NCBI GenBank assembly: GCA_900553115.1
Contig: USCF01000076.1
Location: 1 to 5,559, forward strand
Direction: 5' to 3'
Source: an uncultured Alphaproteobacteria bacterium
Lineage (GTDB): Bacteria; Pseudomonadota; Alphaproteobacteria; RF32; CAG-239
DNA: 5,559 nt
Part shown: in pieces, positions 1 through 5,559 of the stretch
How positions within the stretch are numbered: the first letter of the stretch is position 1
Layout: each line of letters starts with the position of its first letter
Made by a program: the position numbers and the translations under genes
The notes under the pieces: generated by a model
The model's input: only the letters and a program-made list of their open reading frames with translations
What the model was told of the DNA's origin: nothing
The model's database searches: none

Positions 1-9
1 TTTTTTCAT
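1..9 (-). CDS. Gene E: first three codons of a further operon gene (partial)
   Basis: ATG-AAA-AAA (Met-Lys-Lys) begins 16 bases after the stop codon of gene D and has a good ribosome site. The Lys-Lys start is typical of a signal peptide, which would make it a fifth exported protein, but only three codons are visible. Nothing can be said about its function. Confidence 0.65.
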
Positions 10-15
10 TGTCCG

Positions 16-21
16 CTCCTT
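16..21 (-). promoter_or_regulatory. Ribosome binding site of gene E
   Basis: AAGGAG on the minus strand, six bases before an ATG at 9. It is the main evidence that another gene begins at the window edge. Confidence 0.75.
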
Positions 22-25
22 CACT

Positions 26-1261
26 TTAAAAACCCTGCCAACCACTGATAGTGTCTTGTAATTTATTATTAATTTTATCTTTCAAACTATTCTTTTTATA
101 AATATAATCGTCCAAATTAAACTTAGTGACATCTTTTTTAGTATTTTTGAATTTGTCATTCCAACTATTAATCTCGACCATACTGTTAAATCTCATTTCT
201 GCCAGCAATAATTCCAAGTAACGAGCAGCTAATTTAGCATTTTGCACGTCTGCACCTATTTTTGCCGCCATACCGCCAAGCTGACCATCAACTTTGCTTG
301 TTTTATCCAAATAGGCTTCAGATTTCTTTTCAAACTCTTCTCCTTTTACGGCGCCGACAACAAGAACCCGCATTAAGTTTTGCAAAGCTTTGTAATATTC
401 TTGCTGCCGTTTTGCCCGAACTCGAGCAACGTTTTGAGAACCGACATATTCATATTTGCCAATAAAAAATTCTGCTATATCTGAGCCATACATATCATCA
501 AGCTGTTGCTGTTCTTCTTGCGCCTCAATATCTTTTTCATCTTTCTTGCCCGAAAACAGCGAATCTGTAATTTTATCCAGATATTTCTGCGTGTTCTGCC
601 CATTGATTGTTTGTTCCAAATCCGACACCGCTTTGGCTGCCGCTGTGGCTTTTTTTTGCAGCTGTTCGGCTTTTTCATCACGCAGAGCTGCTCTATTTTT
701 CAAATCTTCCTTTTCTGCTTTCAAATCAGCTATTCTTATTGCCAGCTTTTCTTTTTCTTCTGAATCATCTTTAATAACTTTTAGTTTTGCTTCCAAAATC
801 ATTAATTTTTCATCAATATCTTTTTCTTTTGCGTTGCGCTCTGCAGCAACAGCTTTTTTATAATCATCTAACGTTGATTGCGCCATAGCCGCTGTTAATT
901 GCGCATTGGCAAAATTTTTGGTTATGTCGCTAAAAGCACTGCCTAGATCAACTTTTCCACCAGAAACAGCTTGATTTTTCACATTATCCGTAAAATTAAC
1001 AATCGAGCCTTCCATTTGTTTTTGCAAAACATTAAACAATGCACCGCCTTCTGCACCACCAGCTTTTATAGCCTTGTCGTGTAGGTCGTACAATGCTTTA
1101 CCATATCGCTTTTCCCATTTTTCTTGTTCTTTTTGAACAGATTTACCAAAGTTTTCAACTTGAGTAAAAAAGTCCAATTTAGAAATGGCATAAGTATTTT
1201 GACAAGTCAGAAAACAACTTGCTAAAACCAGAGTAAGGATTTTTATTGACGTATTATTCAT
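26..1261 (-). CDS. Gene D: exported coiled-coil protein, possibly VirB5/TrbJ-like
   Basis: This is a 411-aa protein of unrecognised family. The signal peptide has Lys7 and a hydrophobic stretch at 8-19, and cleavage is likely after Thr-Tyr-Ala (residue 25). Leu-Ala-Ser-Cys16 also matches a lipobox, so a lipoprotein is an alternative. Residues 27-125 are helical with a Gly-rich turn at 68-74. Residues about 130-220 are a long Lys/Glu/Leu/Ala coiled coil. After a charged linker, residues 273-365 form a helical module with many Gln, Arg and Ala and a Leu-Leu-Leu-Ala-Glu-Met stretch at 351-356. This resembles the C-terminal helices of VirB5/TrbJ proteins, which sit at the tip or base of conjugative pili; I rate that as a weak inference. 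The mature protein has no cysteine if signal peptidase I cuts at residue 25. It lies 14 bases after gene C and 16 before gene E, clearly in the same operon. Confidence 0.9.
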   Translation of the reverse strand: MNNTSIKILTLVLASCFLTCQNTYAISKLDFFTQVENFGKSVQKEQEKWEKRYGKALYDLHDKAIKAGGAEGGALFNVLQKQMEGSIVNFTDNVKNQAVSGGKVDLGSAFSDITKNFANAQLTAAMAQSTLDDYKKAVAAERNAKEKDIDEKLMILEAKLKVIKDDSEEKEKLAIRIADLKAEKEDLKNRAALRDEKAEQLQKKATAAAKAVSDLEQTINGQNTQKYLDKITDSLFSGKKDEKDIEAQEEQQQLDDMYGSDIAEFFIGKYEYVGSQNVARVRAKRQQEYYKALQNLMRVLVVGAVKGEEFEKKSEAYLDKTSKVDGQLGGMAAKIGADVQNAKLAARYLELLLAEMRFNSMVEINSWNDKFKNTKKDVTKFNLDDYIYKKNSLKDKINNKLQDTISGWQGF

Positions 1262-1267
1262 GGCGTT

Positions 1268-1273
1268 TCCTTT
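1268..1273 (-). promoter_or_regulatory. Ribosome binding site of gene D
   Basis: AAAGGA on the minus strand, six bases before the ATG at 1261, within the 14-base gap after the stop codon of gene C. Confidence 0.7.
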
Positions 1274-1275
1274 CT

Positions 1276-3099
1276 CTAATTATTTCCAACGTTCGGCCAA
1301 GTAGGAGTTTTTGAAGATGAACCTGCGGCGTTATTTCCCCAAAGTGAAAAATTCCAATTTGATGAACTGCTGGTATTTTTTCCATCGTCTTTTGGCGCTA
1401 ACGGAGGTGTAACTTGCGAATTGCTTGTTGCATCCTTATTTGAACCACTGTTTTTATTGTCGGCCTTTGGCTGATTTTCATGCGTCAGCGGATATTTAAA
1501 ATCCGAACCGTCTTTTGTACCATTATTTGTATTTGTTGCGGCATTTGAACCAGTTTCTGTTTTTTTCTTATCTTTATCTTCTGTTTTTACCGTGTTTTTC
1601 ACGTCTTTATAAGCGCTCTCAGCTCCCTTAGCAACTGCACTCCATTTTCCTTTGCCAACATTATAAATAATATTGTCTGAAGCGTTTGCACCTTTTTCCA
1701 CACCGGATATTATATTTTTCGTTTTATCATCCATATAACTTCCGCCAGCACTAGTAACTCCAGAAGCCACATTGCCGACTGCCGCACCATAATTACCACT
1801 TTGTACGTTATTCACAGCATTTTTACCCGCATTATAGGCCGAACCTGCCTTATCAATATAGTTGCTAGCATCTTTTAAGCCATAATCTCCGGCGACACCG
1901 CTTACATTGCTCAAAGCTCCACCATAGTTGCCGTTTTTAACATCTTCCACGGTATTTTTACCTTTATCATAGGTGCTGCCGGCTTTGCTGATATAATCGC
2001 CGGCCTTACCCAAGCCATAATCACCGGCCACTCCGCCGACTTCGCTCAAAGCTCCGCCGTAGTTGCCGTTTTTAACATCTTCCACAGTATTTTTACCTTT
2101 ATCATAGGTGCTGCCGGCTTTGCTGATATAATCACCGGCTTGACCAAAGCCATAATCACCGGCCACTCCGCCGACTTCGCCCAAAGCTCCGCCGTAGTTA
2201 CCGCTTTTAACTTTGCCGTAAACATCCTTGCCTTTGTTAAACAGATCTTTGCCTTTATTCGGATCCAGCAATGGATTTGCACCGTTTCCACTTTGTAAAC
2301 CGCTAGCCAGATTTGAAGAATTAGCTTGTTCTTTTTTAGCAGCATCTTCTGCCGCTTGTTCGTCTTTATCCACTCTACTAATAGACACACCCAAATATTC
2401 AACAGATGCTTTTTGACCATAGTAGTTAGCAGTAAAGTCCAAAATAGAACGCCAACGAGCATTCGCTCGGTCAACAGTTTGAGCATAAGACTTAGTTAAA
2501 ATCGGTATAAGTCCTTCACATCTTCCGCTGTCACTTCCGCCGCTTGAGCTACCGCTGCAATCTTCAATAAGTTCTTTCAGCTGCTTTTCTTCTTCATCAA
2601 GTTGTTCTGTTTCATTAATAATGGAACGGCGAGTTACTAAGGCCTTTGCATATAATATTGACACATTCTGTACTTGTAATTTGTTTAACTTTTTACGGCG
2701 TTCTCTAGCTTTTTGTACGTCATTATTAACTTGGTCATTACGAGCCATCTCATTATTGACGGCAGCGGCCAATTCCGGAGTGGCAAAATTCCCCTTAACT
2801 TTTCCGGAAATTCCTTTTAAAACCTTAGTGCGGATTATCATTTGCGGAGCATATTTTGTTGCCGAACCGATTGCCAGTTTAATGCCAGCCTTTTTCAAAT
2901 TCTTTAATTTATCAGGACTATTGGTCAATTGCTGCATATCAAGCTCTTTACCGGTATATTTTTTGATAATGGTGTTTATTTGCTCCTGATGGGTAATCAA
3001 TTGATCTTGAACAAAAGTGGTTGGATCAAAGTCGGCAAAAGAAGCATAAGGAAACAGAGCTATAATAGCACTGCAAACTACAGTTATTTTTGTTCTCAT
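1276..3099 (-). CDS. Gene C: exported protein with 45-residue Gly/Tyr-rich tandem repeats
   Basis: This is a 607-aa protein of unrecognised family. The signal peptide (Arg2, Lys4, hydrophobic 6-19) probably ends after Ser-Phe-Ala (residue 22). The mature start, Asp-Phe-Asp-Pro-Thr-Thr-Phe followed by a Gln/Ile-rich helix (28-48), looks like the mature N-terminus of TrbJ/VirB5 conjugation proteins; this is resemblance only. A helical region (about 105-245) contains a Gly/Ser loop closed by C181 and C194. Residues 246-299 are a charged linker. Three full 45-residue repeats start at G300, G345 and G390, and a degenerate fourth (435-481) and a trace of a fifth (482-504) follow. The rest (505-607) is an Asn/Ser/Thr/Lys-rich, probably disordered tail ending in a segment with W582, W587 and W601. 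It lies 48 bases after gene B, the longest gap in the operon, and 14 bases before gene D. An extracytoplasmic structural role fits best. Confidence 0.9.
   Translation of the reverse strand: MRTKITVVCSAIIALFPYASFADFDPTTFVQDQLITHQEQINTIIKKYTGKELDMQQLTNSPDKLKNLKKAGIKLAIGSATKYAPQMIIRTKVLKGISGKVKGNFATPELAAAVNNEMARNDQVNNDVQKARERRKKLNKLQVQNVSILYAKALVTRRSIINETEQLDEEEKQLKELIEDCSGSSSGGSDSGRCEGLIPILTKSYAQTVDRANARWRSILDFTANYYGQKASVEYLGVSISRVDKDEQAAEDAAKKEQANSSNLASGLQSGNGANPLLDPNKGKDLFNKGKDVYGKVKSGNYGGALGEVGGVAGDYGFGQAGDYISKAGSTYDKGKNTVEDVKNGNYGGALSEVGGVAGDYGLGKAGDYISKAGSTYDKGKNTVEDVKNGNYGGALSNVSGVAGDYGLKDASNYIDKAGSAYNAGKNAVNNVQSGNYGAAVGNVASGVTSAGGSYMDDKTKNIISGVEKGANASDNIIYNVGKGKWSAVAKGAESAYKDVKNTVKTEDKDKKKTETGSNAATNTNNGTKDGSDFKYPLTHENQPKADNKNSGSNKDATSNSQVTPPLAPKDDGKNTSSSSNWNFSLWGNNAAGSSSKTPTWPNVGNN
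1657..1797 (-). repeat. Degenerate fourth copy of the gene C repeat
   Basis: Residues 435-481 begin Gly-Asn-Tyr-Gly-Ala-Ala-Val, in register with the three full units, then drift, with a length of about 47 residues. A further trace (Gly-Lys-Trp-Ser-Ala-Val at about 484-489) suggests that the array was once longer at this end. Confidence 0.65.
1798..2202 (-). repeat. Three 135-bp in-frame tandem repeats in gene C
   Basis: The units are 2068-2202, 1933-2067 and 1798-1932, in order of translation. Units 1 and 2 differ at 7 of 135 bases and at 3 of 45 residues by my count, so they arose from a recent duplication. Unit 3 matches unit 2 at about 30 of 45 residues. Each unit starts Gly-Asn-Tyr-Gly-Gly-Ala-Leu, continues through a Gly-Val-Ala-Gly-Asp-Tyr-Gly segment and Lys-Ala-Gly-Ser, and ends in a Lys/Asn/Val helix. 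The period is an exact multiple of three, so copy-number change would keep the frame. Confidence 0.95.
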
Positions 3100-3106
3100 T
3101 TTCCTT

Positions 3107-3112
3107 CTCCTC
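3107..3112 (-). promoter_or_regulatory. Ribosome binding site that sets the start of gene C
   Basis: The minus strand reads GAGGAG inside a purine-only tract, seven bases before the ATG at 3099. The same open frame extends upstream to a TTG at 3138. That would add 13 residues rich in Lys/Arg ahead of the signal peptide and would place the ribosome site inside the gene. The ATG at 3099 is therefore the better start. Confidence 0.8.
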
Positions 3113-3147
3113 TTCTTAGACTTAAAAAATACCAGCAAATTATTCCA

Positions 3148-4713
3148 TTATTTTGTACAAGCTTTACAATTTCCACCGGTGCAAACGTACATCTTTGAAC
3201 CATTCGGATACAAGCCATCTGGACAACTTACAGATTTTGTTCCATCTTTGCAGACAACTTGCCACGTACTTTCATCATCTGAAAGCTTAAACGATGCTGA
3301 TTGACCAGTAACCTCCTTAGCGTCTTTAGGACACTCTTTTACTTTTGAGCCAATAACTTCTACATTATCAACACACCCTGTACATTTTCCACCTTTGCAG
3401 GCGTAAGTTCCATCTCCATTTTTGTATTTGCCATCCGGACAAGCAACTTGCTTTGAACCATTAGAGCATATAGCTTTGTCTGTAGACACAGATAACATTT
3501 TATATCCGCTGACTTCTTTTAGTCCTGCTTCACAAGGAATACTCGCATCAGGATCTTCATCTGAATCCAAATCCAAATTAGGTTCGCTCTTACCTTGTGT
3601 ATTATCTGGTGTTGCAACAACTTCTTCTATACAAGATGCGCATGTACCACCTTTGCAAGCAAATGACGTTCCGTCGCCATTTGGATAAATACCATCTTGA
3701 CAAGCTACTTCTTTACCGCCATCAGAGCAGGCAACATTTCCAGACGAGGTCACTTTCAGAGTTACACCGCTAATCTTTTTTAAACTTTCATCTACACATA
3801 AGCTTTCTGCACTTTTACTTTCTGCTGTTTCCTCATTAGTAGCGGTTGATGAAACTTTGATTTCTGAAGAAGACATTACATCGCCTCCGCTTGCCGCTTT
3901 GCCAGCAACTGTGGTTCCGGCTGCGCCCTCTTCTGCAGTTCCATCTGTATCATTTCCAGCCCCCAAAGCCGACAATTCAATATCCTTGATACCGGATATC
4001 GCTTCATATTTTAGTCTTTCAGCATAAAGATCGCGCATGGTATTCATCACATCGGTTGAAATACTTATGGTATTGGCAATGGCGACATTGTCTTCATGCT
4101 CGGTTTTGGTTTGGCTAACAGCTTTTCCGGTAGAGTTTTGAATTTCTTCATAATTGGCAATGGTCGCACCTTTGGCAACAGCCTGCGCCATCATGGCTCT
4201 TAGTTCTTCCGCCCGAATTTCGTTCCAGTCATTTAAGCCATCTTGACGAACTAATGAATCTTTATTTTTTATTTTTTTCACCATCTTATTGATGCAATCA
4301 TACAACTTTCCTGTATCTTTAACCATATCAATTGCGTTAGTTTTGCAAAAAATCGCCATGGTGTTAGGAATAACCTGACGTCCATTGACCAAACCGCTAT
4401 AGTTAACATCTATTTTTTCTTTTTTGGTTTTATCCTTTGCAGTATTTTTTGCTTTATCCGCGCTGTCAGTTCCGCCGGCGGCAGTATTTGTTGATGAAGA
4501 ATTAGTTGCCGAAGATGTTGACGTAGTCGGCTTAGGTTCAGTATTAGACTCTATTGTTGTAGTCGTAATTATCCCCAAATTGGTTTTGGTGGTTTCGGTT
4601 TTGGTAGAAGTTCCGCTTTTGGCAGAATCATCAGCGGCTCTAGCATACCCAGCCATTCCGATAAGCAAAGAAGCAACGGCTGCAACTTTTAGAAATTTAT
4701 TAAATGTTATCAT
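3148..4713 (-). CDS. Gene B: exported protein with three six-cysteine repeats
   Basis: This is a 521-aa protein of unrecognised family. A clear signal peptide (Lys6, Lys9, hydrophobic 10-21) has probable cleavage after Ala-Arg-Ala (residue 27). A Thr/Ser/Lys-rich low-complexity linker follows (28-100). A folded helical part (about 101-250) carries a lone cysteine pair, C123 and C140, and two long helices at roughly 164-185 and 205-245. A second Gly/Ala/Ser/Glu-rich linker (251-305) leads to three homologous cysteine modules: C306-C361, C394-C447 and C461-C519. Each has the pattern C-x(21-26)-C-x8-C-x(13-14)-C-x4-C-x2-C, with conserved Asp-Gly-x-Tyr-x-Asn-Gly and Gly-Gly before the fifth cysteine. 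The even cysteine count and export point to three disulfides per module outside the cytoplasm. The helical middle resembles the C-terminal helices of gene D. The role could be adhesion, binding or structure; I cannot choose. The reading frame is intact, and the start is fixed by the signal peptide and its ribosome site. Confidence 0.9.
   Translation of the reverse strand: MITFNKFLKVAAVASLLIGMAGYARAADDSAKSGTSTKTETTKTNLGIITTTTIESNTEPKPTTSTSSATNSSSTNTAAGGTDSADKAKNTAKDKTKKEKIDVNYSGLVNGRQVIPNTMAIFCKTNAIDMVKDTGKLYDCINKMVKKIKNKDSLVRQDGLNDWNEIRAEELRAMMAQAVAKGATIANYEEIQNSTGKAVSQTKTEHEDNVAIANTISISTDVMNTMRDLYAERLKYEAISGIKDIELSALGAGNDTDGTAEEGAAGTTVAGKAASGGDVMSSSEIKVSSTATNEETAESKSAESLCVDESLKKISGVTLKVTSSGNVACSDGGKEVACQDGIYPNGDGTSFACKGGTCASCIEEVVATPDNTQGKSEPNLDLDSDEDPDASIPCEAGLKEVSGYKMLSVSTDKAICSNGSKQVACPDGKYKNGDGTYACKGGKCTGCVDNVEVIGSKVKECPKDAKEVTGQSASFKLSDDESTWQVVCKDGTKSVSCPDGLYPNGSKMYVCTGGNCKACTK
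3157..3333 (-). repeat. Cysteine-rich module 3 of gene B
   Basis: Protein-level repeat, residues 461-519. Cysteines are at 461, 488, 497, 511, 516 and 519, with the spacing 26-8-13-4-2. The first interval is five residues longer than in module 2. The module ends two residues before the stop codon, so the protein finishes directly on its last cysteine module. Confidence 0.85.
3373..3534 (-). repeat. Cysteine-rich module 2 of gene B
   Basis: Protein-level repeat, residues 394-447. Cysteines are at 394, 416, 425, 439, 444 and 447, with the spacing 21-8-13-4-2. An acidic linker (residues 377-391) separates it from module 1. Confidence 0.85.
3631..3798 (-). repeat. Cysteine-rich module 1 of gene B
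   Basis: Protein-level repeat, residues 306-361. Cysteines are at 306, 329, 338, 353, 358 and 361. It contains Gly-Ile-Tyr-Pro-Asn-Gly-Asp-Gly between the third and fourth cysteines. The third-to-fourth spacing is 14, one residue longer than in the other two modules. Confidence 0.85.
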
Positions 4714-4720
4714 CTTTTTG

Positions 4721-4726
4721 CTCCTT
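4721..4726 (-). promoter_or_regulatory. Ribosome binding site of gene B
   Basis: On the minus strand this reads AAGGAG, seven bases before the ATG of gene B at 4713. It lies entirely in the 15-base gap after the stop codon of gene A. This supports the chosen start and independent initiation within one transcript. Confidence 0.8.
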
Positions 4727-4728
4727 CA

Positions 4729-5559
4729 CTACTTTTTATTTTGCTGTTGTAATTGTTGCAGCAAAGCGTCACTTTTGGCTTTTTCTTCTTTTTGATGCTG
4801 TTCTTCAAGCTGTTTATTCAAATCTTTAGCAGTTTTTTCACCCACTTCTTTCAGATTCTTTGCCAATTCTTCAGCCTGTTTTTGTTCCTCGGCTTTTTTC
4901 TGGTCATGTTCTTCTTTCATGCCTTCATAAACTTCCTTACCTGATTTGTTTGCAACATCAAAGATGTTTTTGCCTATTGTTTTAATTGAACCGCCCTGTT
5001 TAATTGCGTCAGCCGTGCCAAACGCCGTGTCAGCCGTGCTACGTCCATATTTTTTCACCCAATTGTAAGCCTGACTCCATTTGCTTTTTTTAGCTTTTTC
5101 ATTATTCACTTTTTGAACTGCATCAGCTTGTTTTTGCGCTTCTTTATTATCTTTAGCTATTTCTTCGGCTGCTTTTGCCGCTGTTTCTTGATTTTTTTCT
5201 TGTACTTTAGCGTCTTCTTCTTTTTTCTTTTTTGTAGCATCAGCGCCGTCTTTCAAAACCTGTTTAGAATCAGCAAACATTTTGCCATATCTATCATAGT
5301 CGCCGTTTTCTACTTTACCAAACAGCTCTCCAGCAGCGGCAGCATAACCGCCGTTTTGAATTTGTTTGATTATGTTAAGATTACTCTTGATTTCTATTTG
5401 TGCTTGTCTTGCTATCTCAGCGCCTTGTTTAGCCGAATCTCGCAAACGGCTCCAGTCCCTAGTTGGTAATGGAGTGAGCGCCACACAAACTGATGAATAC
5501 ATACAAATTAAAAGGCTTGCCAAGGTGCAAACAACCCAATTTATTCTAAAAACTTTCAT
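4729..5559 (-). CDS. Gene A: exported Lys/Glu/Gln-rich helical protein, function unknown
   Basis: I do not recognise this 276-aa protein. It opens with a signal peptide: Arg/Lys near the start, a hydrophobic run at about residues 8-24, and probable cleavage after Cys-Val-Ala (residue 27). The mature N-terminus (28-66) is helical and leads into a small Gly/Tyr module (67-91) that resembles the repeat unit of gene C. Residues about 108-158 and 211-276 are highly charged Lys/Glu/Ala/Gln heptad-like stretches, probably coiled coils. Between them a less charged segment (159-210) has spaced Gly, Trp and Tyr. The mature protein has no cysteine and no evident membrane segment, so a periplasmic or surface location is likely. 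It ends with TAG, 15 bases before gene B, and is the first gene seen in the operon. The ATG lies at the window edge, so its ribosome site is not visible, but the signal peptide placed directly after it supports this start. A VirB5/TrbJ-like pilus or secretion subunit is possible but unproven. Confidence 0.85.
   Translation of the reverse strand: MKVFRINWVVCTLASLLICMYSSVCVALTPLPTRDWSRLRDSAKQGAEIARQAQIEIKSNLNIIKQIQNGGYAAAAGELFGKVENGDYDRYGKMFADSKQVLKDGADATKKKKEEDAKVQEKNQETAAKAAEEIAKDNKEAQKQADAVQKVNNEKAKKSKWSQAYNWVKKYGRSTADTAFGTADAIKQGGSIKTIGKNIFDVANKSGKEVYEGMKEEHDQKKAEEQKQAEELAKNLKEVGEKTAKDLNKQLEEQHQKEEKAKSDALLQQLQQQNKK

Noticed and set aside
456..863. Plus-strand open frame of 135 codons
   Set aside because: It is the antisense of the coiled-coil part of gene D. 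Its Ser/Phe/Ala-rich product is what the complement of Lys/Glu/Ala codons gives, and it has no ribosome site of note.
1798..2202. Regular repeats considered as a CRISPR array
   Set aside because: The 135-base units abut without spacers and keep one reading frame, so this is a protein repeat.
2046..2486. Second minus-strand frame of 146 codons inside gene C
   Set aside because: It is a shifted reading of the gene C repeats, and no signal of its own supports translation. Gene C's frame has the signal peptide and the coherent 45-residue periodicity.
3100..3138. Upstream TTG start that would lengthen gene C by 13 residues
   Set aside because: It would put a Lys/Arg-rich stretch before a good signal peptide and bury the GAGGAG site within the gene. 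The ATG at 3099 is better placed.
3100..3147. The 48-base gap between genes B and C as a terminator or internal promoter
   Set aside because: I see no inverted repeat followed by a T run on the minus strand and no convincing -35/-10 pair, only a purine tract with the ribosome site.
4424..4795. Plus-strand open frame of 123 codons, Val/Leu-rich
   Set aside because: It is antisense to the Thr/Ser-rich start of gene B and the end of gene A. The hydrophobic look comes from complementing Thr/Asn/Lys codons, and it spans a gene junction.

Overview
The window is an AT-rich, almost fully coding stretch with every credible gene on the minus strand. It reads as the inside of one operon, transcribed from 5559 towards 1. 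Four complete genes and the first codons of a fifth follow one another with gaps of only 15, 48, 14 and 16 bases. The four starts whose upstream sequence is visible each have a good Shine-Dalgarno sequence. No RNA gene, mobile element, CRISPR array, promoter or terminator is visible. The promoter must lie beyond 5559 and the transcript continues past base 1.

The four complete genes all encode proteins with an N-terminal export signal and no transmembrane segment that I can see afterwards. In order of transcription they are: (A) a 276-aa Lys/Glu/Gln-rich helical protein (4729-5559); (B) a 521-aa protein with a Thr/Ser-rich linker, a helical middle and three C-terminal six-cysteine repeats (3148-4713); (C) a 607-aa protein with a helical N-terminal part, a set of 45-residue Gly/Tyr-rich tandem repeats and an Asn/Ser-rich tail (1276-3099); and (D) a 411-aa protein with a long coiled coil and a C-terminal helical module (26-1261). 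The fifth gene (E) begins at base 9 and runs off the window.

I do not recognise any of the four as a named family. The best guess rests on the look of the sequence only. The exported helical proteins, in particular the mature N-terminus of C and the C-terminal helices of D, resemble VirB5/TrbJ-type periplasmic subunits of type IV secretion or conjugation systems. B and D may share a related helical module, and A, C and D share a short Asn/Lys-Gly-x-Tyr/Gly-Gly-Ala-Leu-like motif. The operon could therefore encode envelope-exposed parts of a secretion, conjugation or surface-appendage machine. This is inference, and no VirB4/VirD4-type ATPase or other diagnostic component lies in the window.

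The Sec-type signals, the strong AGGAG-type ribosome binding sites, the AT-rich codon use and the absence of cell-wall anchor motifs suggest a Gram-negative bacterium. An AT-rich host-associated or gut alphaproteobacterium would fit, but the taxonomy cannot be settled from this sequence.
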